DNA from: Triplophysa rosa
Lineage: Eukaryota > Chordata > Actinopteri > Cypriniformes > Nemacheilidae
Assembly (NCBI RefSeq): GCF_024868665.1
Contig: NC_079902.1
Coordinates: forward strand, 19,591,907-19,655,906
Length of the DNA: 64,000 bases
Direction of reading: 5' to 3'
Shown here: in pieces, positions 48,009 through 59,508 of the stretch
Position numbering within the stretch: position 1 is the first letter of the stretch
How the letters are laid out: every line of letters starts with the position of its first letter
Made by a program: the position numbers and the translations under genes
Notes under the pieces: model-generated
The model's input: only the letters and a program-made list of their open reading frames with translations
Database searches by the model: none
What the model was told of the DNA's origin: nothing

Positions 48009-48072
48009 CCTTGTGTGTGCAAGCACACTTGGCAATAAAGCTCTTCTGATTCTGATTCTGATTCTGATTCTA
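48009..48072 (+). other. LINE 3' hairpin, poly(A)-signal-like site and TTCTGA tail
   Basis: CCTTGTGTGTGCAAGCACAC followed by TTGG can fold with stem GTGTG/CACAC, a 2x2 TT mismatch and an outer CC/GG pair. AATAAA follows at 48034-48039. Then come four TTCTGA units (48044-48067) and a partial one. In L2-clade LINEs the 3' hairpin is the recognition site for the element's own reverse transcriptase and the short repeat is where priming slips. The role here is inferred from the family. Confidence 0.85.
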
Positions 48073-50416
48073 AGTGTTGCGAACACATATAGCGCATTAT
48101 CTGCAGGACAAAGGTTGCCATGTGCTTGCGGTTTGCTCTGTACAGTCTGTTCCAGCTAATACAACACCATAAAGACCAGCATATCTAAAGAAAAGGGTTA
48201 ACAACAGAGTACCACCCGTACGGAGGGGTCTGCAAATTATCTAAATTAACAACGTGAGATGTTGGATAAAGGTCAAAAGCTACGATGCAGTTCAAATCTC
48301 TAGCGACTAATGATCTAGCAACCTTGCAGTTAGAGATTAAGAAAACTGATGCGGAGGACTGCTGTTGTGTTTCTAAATAATCCACTTTTCTCGAAGTAGT
48401 TGCTCAAGGGGTGGTAATACACGCTGGCCCCAATTTCCCAGTCCCCTGGCAACTGAGGAAAGAGAGGAAATAAATGAAAACTCTTCGGAATCCAAAACCA
48501 TTTATCCTGGTTGTCGAGAATGAGATCCGTTTCTGCGTGTTACCAAAGGGCTATTAGCATCGTCGGGGATATTCCTGGAAACACATCGATTTTCAACAAG
48601 CTTTAACACACGCTAAGACAGTTCATTAATATCTTGCTAAACAAATTCAATGCACGAGTAAAGGTTTTTGTTCGTTTTGATATATAATGTCAAGAAAGTG
48701 CAATTACTTTGCCTACTGGTCTGTTAATTTTGCTCATTTCTTAACCAGTGTATCAAATATAATGGACTGGTTATTAATTTATGTTTAGTAATGGCTTACA
48801 CAGCATTGGGCAAGATGCACAGTAATTATTATTCATGTGTGGTTGTGGCTACCCGTGGAAGGAGGAGTGAAACAGGACAGTTGTATGCGCGTGTGCTTTT
48901 GAAGGATGAAGGATTTCCAGGCAAGTCCATGGATGAGTTTAAGGCTCGTGGTTGGGTTAAGTTAGTTCAAGGACACTATATAAGGTATAAGAGACACCCA
49001 CCTCGGATACTGCAGACCATCAGTATACCCTGACGCTCGAACATACCAAATTGTGAGTATTTGAAGTACTTACAGTGTAATTTAGGCTGGACTTGACTTA
49101 CTTTACCTAACCTGAGAATAATAAATAATAAGGTTAAAGGCGATAAGACAAAAGTACACGCCGTAAACAGTTTGAAGATTTTTTGAACTGTGCTTTTGGA
49201 TTGTGCATGGCCTTACATAACCTTTAGACCAACCACGAGTGCTGAAACCCTGTTAACAGGTACGGTTTACCCGAAACCCTTCGCCTCCTTTAACCTTCTT
49301 TTCCTCAGGGTGCCTGCTCTGAACTCGCAGGAAAATCACAATCCTCAAAGATTCCTTTGTTATCCTTTGTATACCAGTAAGTATCACTGTGTCGGTGTGA
49401 AAACAATTCTTACAGAAACTAAATGCAGTCAGACATTTAAGGCCATGCATGGATTCGGTTTACTCCTGCTATTAAAAGAAAACCTAAATCTGCTTTTGAC
49501 ATGTTACTCTTTGTGTGTAATTAAAGCTGTTTGTCTCTAAATGCTAAATTGGTCTTGGCGTTCTTACAAGGACCCTGTTTTTATGACTTGAGCCACATTC
49601 ATTTGAACAGAGCAGTTTGTCATGGTTCACAAGCCCGTATTAATTTCATTAAGCTGACTTGCAGACCGAGACATCTCAGTGTTTTAACACTGTTTCTCAC
49701 TGGACGAGGACCACGGGCAGTCATCAAAGGGATTCGGAGCAAAACTTTGGCAAACCATTTTGGATTGTGTTTGATCCATGTATATGTTAAACGGACAGTG
49801 CTATCTAACAATTCCTTGCACAGAAACTCGGTCGGACATCTGTCTACTTCTGGACAGCACCGCTTTCATCATGCAGAGAGGATACCCCGGGGAACATTCA
49901 CAGAGGAACGGCTTCAGAAGAAGCCGGTTAGCCACGTGGCAGCGCTGAATGCACGATTAGGCCAGCTAGGTGCACGCTCTCTGCTTTTCGCTTTGGAGAT
50001 CAAAAGTGCACGATGTCCACCAAAGTCCACTCTGTGCCCGACGCTCACCTTGACATTCTCGTCACATTTCTGATCATATTTGCTCATTTCGAGAGGGATG
50101 TTCAATCATCTAATTAAATAGTTTAAGCTAAGGATTTACATTGTTAATTAGTCTCATTGGAATGTCCTGAAAGCAGATCAGGAAATCTCTCTCCGCAGGG
50201 CACCGTGGGTGGGGATTGTTAATATCCTCTCATGAGGTTACGGGAGTCACAGAGCAAAAACACATTAGACAAAAGAAAATCCTCAACATCTTCTTCGGTT
50301 ATAGAAGGTGCTGTGTGCCGAGTGTGCAAAGACAACTGTATAAACATGCAAATTTTTTGCACTGATGTTGTAAAAAGCGTTACTAAAACATATTTAAAAC
50401 TGCTTTACTTGAGAGG
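48073..50416. other. non-coding, probably unique; no supported gene
   Basis: Frames at 48791-49033 (80 codons) and 49531-50073 (180 codons) show no recognisable domain. A CTATATAAGG TATA-like word lies at 48977. The tract about 50095-50225 (TAATTAAAT, GTTAATTAG) resembles regulatory non-coding DNA. Nothing firmer can be said. Confidence 0.35.
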
Positions 50417-50478
50417 AAAGAATAGTTTACCCAAAAATGAAAATGAAGAAAATTCTCTCACAATTTACCAACCTTCAT
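50417..50478. mobile_element. left-end fragment of Angel-like MITE
   Basis: GAATAGTTTACCCAAAAATG with CTCTCACAATTTACCAACC follows the left arm of the family, then stops at the CpG-rich repeat. Confidence 0.45.
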
Positions 50479-50489
50479 TCCATTTACCG

Positions 50490-50640
50490 GATGCGGCGCG
50501 GCGTGACACAACACGACACACGGCTTTTTCTAATGGGATTGTCGTGTCGCATCCAGTGTGGACAAAATTTAAGATAATAATGTGTTCTAATGCGTTCTAT
50601 TTTCTTTTGTCGCGGCACCGTTCTTGTGCATCTCTGTAAA
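50490..50640 (+). repeat. CpG-rich dispersed repeat, copy 2
   Basis: GGATGCGGCGCGGCGTGACA at the left is partly inverted against TTGTCGTGTCGCATCCAGT in the middle, followed by TGTGGACAAAAT and CTTTTGTCGCGGCACC. It matches 24225-24440 in order and orientation. The family is unknown to me. Confidence 0.6.
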
Positions 50641-51571
50641 ACAATGCATATGACACCTTACTGCAGTATGCCAGAACCAAGATTTAAAAATGCCATTATT
50701 TTGAGTCCCATGTAACATGAAGTCATTTTACTACAGCAAAGAAAGATAGTCATATACTGTACATCTGGGATGGCATGAAGATGGGTGGGACTTCTTGATT
50801 GTCTGACCAATGCCAGATTGAGGGAGTATTTGAGAAACCCGTGTTTATAAAAAGCTCATGTGGGCAAAACATTAAAAAATATACAGTATACCTTTATGTC
50901 AACAATTTACATTCTTTTAAGAAAAAATGTTTTTTGATTTAAGAAAAACTTAAGATAGAATTGATATTGATCTATGTTTCCACCTGTCCTGACCAAAAGT
51001 CCACAAACGCCCGTATGATGACGACTCAGTAGACTCACTACGAAACAGACACCTCACTCTCCCAGGAATCACAGCTGGACACGATTGCCTGTGTCAGGAT
51101 CACAGACAGAAAGAGAAAACATCCAGCTGAGATTATATGAGTCTGCACGGTTTGGGGTGCGAGGAGAACCACAGGACTCTACTTCGTAGACCTCACCCCT
51201 GGAAGAAAGATTTGCCACATGGGCTCAGAGCTGTGATCTGAATGGTTGAATCCACAACACAATCTCAAGCTTTGTGTCTCAAGAGTTTTTCAGCAAATAT
51301 TAAAATAGAGGAAAACAAACATGTTCTCTTTGCACAACTGCAAGTAAGAGCTACCCTGGCGTCTTGCTGCCGCTCCTAAAATGCCTGATGGGGAAAATAA
51401 AAAACAAAACAAAACAAAACAAAACAGGGTGATAAGGATCCTAAGCACAAAAGTTCTGCAAAAGACTAGCTGCCTACATGTGATCAAAGTTAACACTGCA
51501 TACATCCTAAATGAATAAATGAAATAATGGTTTAAACTAGAATCCTGTTTTAGTTATATGAGAAAAATGTA
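50641..51571. other. non-coding; (AAAAC)n microsatellite
   Basis: An (AAAAC)n run occupies about 51400-51427. No gene or other repeat supported. Confidence 0.5.
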
Positions 51572-52113
51572 CAGTAACGGCAAAAAGTGATGGTCAAAAA
51601 ATTGTACAATCTTTGCTCCCTCAGGATAAATGAAACCATCAAAATTTGAGGTGTACGGTACAAAATGGACAAAACAATAAACAATGTTTATATCTTCTTA
51701 TTTATATGGCAAACCACAGCATATTAGGAAATATGGGTTTTATTCAAATATACAAAAACAATATGTATAAAAACAAAAAGCTCACGGGACATAAAGCATA
51801 CTGTCCCATGACTATAATTTAATCTGCTATTATTATTTGTGGATCCTCTTTTGTGGTAATATTTTGTGTTCTGGACTATGTCTTTATTTAAACTTTGCAC
51901 ATGCATGTGTGCTATTTTTTGTCAAGCCTACTTCAATTCTTAAACTCTCCTTAAATACAGCTACGTAGGTATAGAAAATTGATCACGTTATACAATTTAG
52001 CTCATATATACAAATATGTAAATCTGTTCGGAGAATACCACCACAAATGACTAATCAGAAGTTTTCCAGAGATAAACCGAGAATGAGCAATTTGTCACTT
52101 TTGGCCACCACTG
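51572..52113. mobile_element. Tc1/mariner-like MITE, 542 bp
   Basis: The left end CAGTAACGGCAAAAAGTGAT and the reverse-complemented right end CAGTGGTGGCCAAAAGTGAC are inverted repeats. TA lies at each edge (51570-51571, 52114-52115). The longest frame inside has about 60 codons with no transposase motif, so it is non-autonomous. Confidence 0.78.
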
Positions 52114-52260
52114 TACATAAAACTAGAATGTAAAGCAGAAAGTCAATTACATTAGACCATTTAGCTCATTTATACAATTATATACATTTGTGCAGAGAAT
52201 ACCACAACTAACCAATCAGAATCAAGTATTCCAGAGATAAACCAAAAATGAGCAATCTGC
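51988..52260. repeat. imperfect direct duplication, period about 165 bp
   Basis: Unit A (51988-52095) lies inside the right part of the Tc1-like MITE and unit B (52151-52260) lies outside it. Shared words are TTTAGCTCAT, AGAGAATACCAC, AATCAGAA, TTCCAGAGATAAACC and AATGAGCAAT. Confidence 0.7.
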
Positions 52261-54428
52261 CATAACCAAACAAAAGACTAGTGGCATGACACAAAAAACA
52301 CCAAGTTATGCGTACAGCATAAACAGAGGTTCATTTTCAAGAGCTCTTCTCGAATCTGAGCATCTAGTCAGAATCTATCATTTTCACTCTGTACGTTCAA
52401 CACTAGCCACACTTATCCACAAAATCCACTCGTGAGTGCAAACCAAGCACTTTGGTCCTCTAAATGCTAATGAACTGCCTGGGAAATCTGCATACCTTTG
52501 AGTGTGTACATGTACGTGTATGTTACTCACCCCATGAGACCTCAACGAGTTGCTACTGTCGCTACCCCACAATACCCGAACCCACAGAAGATTAGATAAT
52601 GCCGTGGAACAGCTGCCACATCTATAATGTGTGCGAGGCCACCGACGCGGATGTTTAATTAGCTTTTAGCAATAACCGTGCAATGCATCAAACAGTCTTT
52701 CAAGGTTAAAACGGTATAAATTGGGAGCAACTCTCCTAAGTAGATAAACGCTACGGTGCTCGCGGGGTGATAAAGCCTCAATTGCAAATGATCTGCACGA
52801 AGCAAATTGCAATCTGTTTGGGGTCCCGCGTTCGACTGAGTATGTTTCCAGTTAGTCATGCTATGTTTTCTTTTAAACACAGGGATGTTGTCAAGGAACA
52901 TCTGCCGTCGAGTGTGAACGCGTCCTTTGAGGACTAAATTATTTGATGGATTCATAACAAGGTTCTTAATTCGGTTATCATTCACTTCTGTCCTCCGGTA
53001 TACCAGCATAAAGCTGTTTCCTTGCCAGTTTTTACTTGTTAAACACAGCTGCTGCATTCGTCCAAAGCCTGAAGATCTCTCATTTTCTTGCTTATTACCC
53101 ATGGCACGGGTCCCAGCAGGGAAACACAATGCTTCCAGTGACATGCAACTCATTTCTCCCAATGCCGTGACAACATCAAAGCAAAGCCGCTTTTGTTTGC
53201 TCTGTTCGTGGCTGTTTTGCTTGCCCAGATGCACAGAAGGCCATATATCTCTTAGACTCAATACACACAAGTTATTATCCCCTTCTTATCACAGAGCTTT
53301 ACCTCTCTCTGCTGTGCAGGAAGCGGTTTGCTCTCGACATTCACCCACATGGTGCTGGAATCACTTAACCCGTCCCGCGTGGTTGAACCCGGGACCACCG
53401 CTGGCCACGAGAGCTGTCGGGAAAGACATGCAGTTGGTTATGCAGTGTATTTATTTTGCGTTTGAGATTTCATGGGGCCATTTTTAATTCACGACTGCTT
53501 GCCTGATCTATACGCACACCAGTATTTTTAGATGTCTTTCAAGTATTTGTCATATAAACGATTTCATTTTTATTCATGCGACTTTAAAAGGATGATTCAT
53601 TTTATTGAACGTTACATTGCACAATTTAGATAAACTACAGTCGGCGAGTATTTATAAACGACCTTATGTAATTGCAATTAATCACAATGAACGTACATTC
53701 TTTTTCTGTTGTTTGCAAGATCAATCTTTGGCACGGTCAAACGCACATTTAATTCACTTTTGTCAGCAATCATAAACCTTTGATGATAAATTATCGCCCT
53801 GTGAAGAGTGAAGAGAGCTTAAGCAGTCCAGAAATGCTTCCTTGTGAAAACACATTTCCATGTAAATACGTTTAGATTTGCTCTGAATGAATTTATATCA
53901 TGATGCCAAGAGTCACCCTGAATCATTATTCACTAAAACAGCTGAATTACCATCCTCCAAAAGGTTGACCTGCCCTGTAGAGGAAACCAAAGTTATGTGC
54001 GAAACCTTTGAAAGTAGACATTTCAAACCAAGTCACTGTCATTCTCCTGTCACCCCCAAAACCTGTAACTTGTCCCACAGGAAACCAAAGTTACCCATGA
54101 AACCTGCAAACGCGCACAGAGCCTGAACCATAAAACGCCACCGAACGAATCCGCTTGTCATTCATTTTGAGTTCCATTATTAAAAGCGTTCTGAGGGCAA
54201 TGCCCCAGTTTTGAGGAAAATATTTATTCCCTCAGACAGAAGATCTCATTACAGCTTGATTAGGAATGAAACCCATCCCTGAGGGAACGTTCAGAGGAAG
54301 ATTTTCGAGGTCTCTCGCTCTTCAAAAGCAGTTTTTATTTGACCTTGAGAGGTTTGAAAGAGAATGGCACTCATCCGTGCTGGGAGAAATAGCTTGTGAG
54401 AGGATTCAGCCTTTCAGAATGTGCGTGT

Positions 54429-54477
<49 letters not shown>

Positions 54478-54980
54478 GTATAATGAAGCACCTTCACATC
54501 TCCTATGTGAGAGATAAATGAAACCTTTCTGCGCATGTGGGCATTCACTATCCTCTCAAGTGCATGTAGGCTTCCATCCGGTGAACTCTGACTGAAATTA
54601 AAATGTATGAGGGAAGTTTTAATAAGGGGAGCAGTAATTTGAAAAGTCTTTGGAAGTGTTTAGAAATTTATCAATAAGAGCCAGCTAGGATTTCATGCAT
54701 GAAGGCTTTTGTTGTAATTGCCTGTACCTTTCTGATAGAGGTTTGACTTGAAGTAACAAAAAAACACAACAGTTCTAAACCCGAGCAACTTCTGTCCGTT
54801 ATACTCGCTAAACAATCCAACCTACTGTGTGTATTCAAACTACTCATCTGTTTTCTGTTATCAGGACATCTTAAATGATTCAGTGACAACAATGCTATCT
54901 AACATTTAAAGGTTCAGTTTAAAACACTGAAAGTGAAAGGTTTTTAGAAAGACAATACGTGCAATAATGTGGGTTTCAAA
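52261..54980. other. non-coding, largely unique; (CT)n microsatellite
   Basis: (CT)n at 54435-54477 with one interruption. Two overlapping opposite-strand frames (52659-53270 minus, 203 codons; 52927-53487 plus, 186 codons) show no domain and unconvincing composition, so no gene is called. Confidence 0.4.
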
Positions 54981-55278
54981 TAGGGGTGTCACAATATACC
55001 GTGATATTAACCATATAATATTTATTTTACACAAAAGATAATATGATAAATAATTTAGCACCCGTTTAAAGTTTTGCCATAAGAGATACAATGTTGGAAA
55101 CTTCTCCTTCCTATACTTGTATTCTGACTCACTGAACAAAAAAAGAAAGCAGAAAATTAACTAAATTAAAGACAACTTTGACTAATTATTTCTTTGAATA
55201 GATATTGCAGTAATGTTGTTATCGCGGTTTTTGGCCATGATAATCGTGTAGAGAAAGTGTCATTTTGTGACAGACCTA
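54981..55278. mobile_element. hAT-like MITE fragment (TAGGGGTGTCACAATAT ends)
   Basis: Left TAGGGGTGTCACAATAT and the reverse-complemented right TAGGTCTGTCACAAAAT are inverted. Inner ACCGTGATATT and TATCGCGGTTTTTGGCC recall fish hAT MITEs. Target duplication not found. Confidence 0.6.
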
Positions 55279-56630
55279 GTTAATAAACTGTAAATGAATT
55301 ATAATTAACAATATTATTTATTAATTTATTTTTAATTTATTTTTAGCTTTAAATAGCTAAAAGAGTAAAAAGTACCAAAAGACCTTCATCACCCCCCAGA
55401 GTCTTCTATGTATTTGTCAAGGTATAAAAACGTTCTGTAGTGAATATCAAGTTTTTTGGGGGTTACTCTGTTTATCCTGAAATAAATAACCTTTTCATTT
55501 ATAAATAAATAAGCAAAATTAATAACACAGATCTAAAGGACTCTGATTGATGGTTTTCAAGTCAAATGGCTACCTGCATATTGCTTACAACTCACTTGCC
55601 AACATTTTTAACAATCATTAAACATGTTTAACTTCTACACTCAGTTACACCAACTAGATTTATTTCTGACTTCAAACTTCACAAAAATAAAGAATTGTTA
55701 AATCACATCATTGTCCCCTATGCAAAATGCCTTCAAGTCTGTACGGCTAGTGGCATGCGAGTGGGAACAGAAATAAACCAGATTACAGACACACTGTAAT
55801 TGGCTAGCTGAGCCATGAAGTATAGTGCAAAGCATCTTATACAAAGAAGGTGTGACATTTAGAGGAGACGCCATTATTTGCCATGCATCATTTTCAGCTG
55901 GAAAATGGACTCTGTGAAGTGGGAACAACAGATGGAATATTGAATCCAGGCAGTAATGTGATGCCTCAGTCGTGAGAGGTCTTTAATGCGGCAGAGAACA
56001 GGAGTAATGCCAGCACGCAACACAACACTGATTAAAGTCAAAGTGTCCATCCATGACTTCAAAGACAGAGGGAAAAAGAGAACAAGAGAGAGGCTGGGAG
56101 ACACAGAGAGAGGTTGGGTAGAGAGTGATGGGCATGCAACTTGTTACAGCTACCGTACGTCAGTCACGTTTACACTAATGGCTCCAAGACTCCCAGTCAT
56201 TTGGCGTCATGAAAAAAAAACAGTCTGGATTTTCCACAATTAATGCATAGCAGATCTTTATATAGAATGTTAACGGGGCCAGCATGGCTGCGTACGAGAC
56301 AACCAGAGTGAAAGATGCAGGGATGGCGAAATGGAAAGCCTGTTGAAAGCCTCTCACGCTGGGGTGAATAAACACTCTCCCGTGTGCTCAGAGCTCTAAA
56401 GAGTCTGGCCCTATGAATAACCCATCTTGCTTCTTAGCTGCTCTGAAATTGCCTGAGATGAGCTGGTAGCATGTGCTTGTTTGTCCCGCCTCTGGTTTTC
56501 TATTTTGTCTTCTCCCAAAGGCACCGCAATGATCACGGCTGAAGAGACACATCAAAAATTCCACCATCTCACACAGGGCTGGTGCCGGCAGGAGTCTTTT
56601 TCCCTTAAAAATCCCTCGACCGGAAGCACA
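55279..56630. other. non-coding, largely unique
   Basis: No gene. A purine-rich patch lies at 56060-56130. Short frames show no domain. Confidence 0.4.
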
Positions 56631-56766
56631 CACTGTAACACATTTCTGTCGTTTTTACAGCATTATTACTGTAAAATGATCAAATCCTTACTGTAGAACC
56701 TGCATACAGCAGGTTGCTGTAGATCTGCAAAGCATTGTGGGAAAATTTTGGTGGCGGGAAAATTCT

Positions 56767-57505
56767 ACAGTAAATATGTTTATGCTGTGAATCATTATAC
56801 AGTAATTTTTAACAGATTTTTTGTCAGTACAAATCTGAAGAGACTCCACGTATTCTTCAAAACCTTGACTTAAAGTAATTTTTTTTCATTTTTCTCATTA
56901 TTTGTTGCTATTATTGTATATTTAGCGCAGTTTCCTCTTGTCAGGTTATCTGTGCGTTGTATATGAGTGCGCTGGGAGAGATAGCGAGAGAACAACACAG
57001 ACATGAGCTGGTATGATAGCGTGTGCATAAAATAAACGTTTTGCTCATATAGCCTAATGATATATTTTCTTATCTGGCAAGATTTTATTGATAACATCTT
57101 CAGTTTGGCAAAGGATTCATGCTGCTGGATAAAAAATAAATGGGAATTGTGTAACTTACAGTAAATATATTTAACCCGTGAATCATTATACAGTCATTTT
57201 TAACGGATTTTTTATCTGTACAAATCTGAAGAGACTCCACATATATTATTTGTTTCCATTATTGTTCATTTAGTTTCCTCTTGTCAAGTTGTCTGTGAAT
57301 TGTATTTTTACGAGTGCTCTGGCTGCTGGGAGAGATAGCGACAGAACAACAGGCCAGGGAACTTAGCTGGTAAGCTAGCGTGTGCATATTACTACAAAAA
57401 TAAACGCTTCGCGCATTTTCTCACCTGGCAAGATTTGATTGATAACATCTTCAGTTTGCCGAAGGAGTAATGCTGTTGGATAAAAAATAATCCGGAATTG
57501 TGTCG
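56767..57505. repeat. imperfect tandem duplication, period about 392 bp
   Basis: Unit 1 (56767-57158) and unit 2 (57159 to about 57505) share GTGAATCATTATACAGT, TACAAATCTGAAGAGACTCC, GGGAGAGATAGCGA, TAGCGTGTGCATA, TTGATAACATCTTCAGTTTG and GGATAAAAAATAA in order. Unit 2 is shorter in the middle. Confidence 0.85.
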
Positions 57506-57893
57506 GTGTGTATGTGTGTTTGTGCGTAGCCACGTGAAGGAAGTTACTGAAGTGTGCTGAGCTGAAAGAAAACGCAATAACAGGTAAGACTTTTAAAGAG
57601 TTTTAATGGTTAGACATTTCATATTCTTTATATGATCCATTGCAGGGCAAGCTGCAGCAAGCAATGTCTGAGAATAACGGGGGCTTTGTGCAAAAAATTC
57701 CCTCAAAATTCAACATAAAAGGCCAAAAAATGCCCTTGAATAATACAACTAAAAGTGTTATAACTGTTACGATTAAAATTAAATGTGAATAAAGTGTCTT
57801 ATTACATCAGATCACTGTGCATATTTCTTTTACACGTGTTATTTACAGCGGTGAGCCTTACAACCCGACATAGTCTCGGCGCATGAACGTAAT

Positions 57894-57935
57894 GGCCAAT
57901 CAGAAGTTCAGATGAGTCGCCGCTTGCCTATAAAA
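57894..57935 (+). promoter_or_regulatory. CCAAT/TATA promoter-like pair
   Basis: GGCCAATCAG at 57893-57902 and CTATAAAA at 57928-57935 are spaced as in vertebrate RNA polymerase II promoters, inside the putative CACTA-like element. Expected initiation is near 57960, but no open frame follows. It could be a relic of an autonomous element's promoter or chance. Confidence 0.28.
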
Positions 57936-59289
57936 ACAACAGGTTGCAGATACAATGTAAGTCAGATTCATTTATTATAATGGACGTTTAATGCAGTCAA
58001 CTTCAGTCAATATAACACGAGATTATAACTGCAGTCATTTACTTTTTCAGTTATGATTTTTTAAGTTTTGTTTATTCCCAGTTTGAAAAAAAATGCTACT
58101 ATGCTATGCTACTAAAAGAAGATGTATTCATGCAAAAACAGCAATATCACCCATGAACTATTTGTCTTTATAGTCAATAAGAATGAACTGTAAGAATGGC
58201 ATGCTAAACAATTTTAAAATGTTCTATTATTTGACAAAAATCATGAATTAATATCAACAGTATAATGTTTTTAATATTTCAGTCCACTGTAAAGAGTGCC
58301 TGTTTCTTATATTTATGACATGTGATATGCTCCTCTAACTCAGTTTAAAGACAGCATCAGCCTTAAACTTTGTTTTTGTCTTTTTTATCTTTTCATAATG
58401 TATACACATGCATTTAAAATGGCATTAATCTTATAACATTATTGAGTTGTGGTGTAAATACAGGTAGTCTGTGTAATAAGCCAGATGAAGCTTCTGCAGA
58501 ATGAATATCAGTGAATATATGTCTTTTACTGCAAGGAAGAAGACTTCAGTCAGTCAGTTACAAATAATGTTTTTTTTCAATGATATATTGTATAGATCTA
58601 ACAATGTAGTTTTTTTATTATAAACATGTAATGTATATTATATCATTTTTAAATGATTGTGTTTTATACATTTCTAATTTTAATTTTACAAAGTAAAATA
58701 TATATTTACAAAATAAATTATGTTTACATGTTTACAATCTATTGTTATGCCTTTATGCATTGTCACATGAGAAATGTTGTAAGTCAATAAATGTCAATTT
58801 TTGTGGTTAAAGTGGTGTCTTTATTTCACAGTACACAAAAATGAATGCAGTAATGCATGTTACACTAGTGTAATAATTGCTGTGATAAAGAACACAGCAT
58901 TCTCATACTCTAATTGCAATTACAGAACTGTGACTATTACTGTAATAAAGAATTACAGTATTTAATAGTTACTGTGATTAAACTTACAGTCAGCATACTG
59001 TGGAATGTTTTACAGCTACTTACTTGCCAATTGCTGCCAGCAAGTTGCTGTAAATTTCACAGTATTCTTTTTACAGTGCACTTATAAGTGCAGGAGATGA
59101 AATGAAACGGACCCGCCCAAGAAACCATGATTTTCAGGTAATATTCGCAGACCTGCTGTGCATTGAGCACTTTAATGAAAAGGGTGGCTGTTTTCCAAAA
59201 CCTATGAGCATGCCCACATAAGCAGTATTTAGTTGAAGTCATTGTTGATTTTTTGTCATGATTATTTGAGGACGAATTCTATAGGAGCA

Positions 59290-59508
59290 TTAAAGGGATA
59301 GTTCACATTTGTTCATTGTTTACTCACCCTCTAAACTTGTACGACTTTCTTTCTTCTGAAAAACACAAAGGAAGATATTTTGAAAAATGTTGGTAACCAA
59401 ACAACATTGGCTCTCATTGACTTTAATTGTATGGACACAAAACCACGGAGACATTTCTCAAAATATCTTCTTTTGATTACAAAATTTTGGGGTGAACTAT
59501 CCCTTTAA
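59290..59508. mobile_element. Angel-related MITE, clean TTAA-flanked copy (219 bp)
   Basis: TTAAAGGGATAGTTCACATT at the left and GGGGTGAACTATCCCTTTAA at the right are near-perfect inverted ends, each including TTAA. Inside are TACTCACCCTC, TGACTTTCTTTCTTCTG-like words, AAATATTTTG and the short central loop. It is the best preserved of this family in the window and non-coding. Confidence 0.88.

Larger units (their letters stand above)
44757..48072 (+). mobile_element. near full-length L2/CR1-clade LINE
   Basis: This non-LTR retrotransposon of about 3.3 kb comprises a short 5' leader starting near CAAGATGGCACCGCGGATGG, one long frame encoding endonuclease and reverse transcriptase, a 390-bp 3' UTR, a terminal hairpin, AATAAA and a (TTCTGA)4 tail. 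It is on the plus strand, intact from end to end, with no internal insertion. No target-site duplication could be read, which is not unusual for this clade. It belongs to the L2/CR1 group by domain order (APE endonuclease then RT, no RNase H) and by having a short microsatellite tail rather than poly(A). It may be recent, because the frame is open over its whole length. Confidence 0.95.
56631..59078. mobile_element. possible CACTA-like composite element, 2.4 kb
   Basis: Starts CACTGTAA (56631) and ends TTACAGTG (59071-59078), exact 8-bp inverted ends, with CA immediately outside both. Subterminal regions are rich in CTGTAA/TTACAG words (GTTTTTACAGCATTATTACT on the left, TACAGCTACTTACTTGCC and AAATTTCACAGTATTC on the right). 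CACTG ends with a 2-3-bp duplication suit CACTA/EnSpm elements. No transposase is present. It is also possible that two independent repeats give the ends. Confidence 0.42.

Noticed and set aside
49531..50073. 180-codon plus-strand open frame
   Set aside because: No domain or family resemblance and no regulatory context; mixed-composition sequence can leave such frames open by chance.
52659..53270. 203-codon minus-strand open frame
   Set aside because: No recognisable domain; overlapped by an equally long frame on the other strand; no splice or promoter context. Likely chance in a GC-balanced stretch.
52927..53487. 186-codon plus-strand open frame
   Set aside because: Same region as the opposite-strand frame, with no motif and no supporting signals.
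57951..57962. splice donor GTAAGT just downstream of the TATA-like box
   Set aside because: It falls at the expected transcription start, leaving no room for a first exon.
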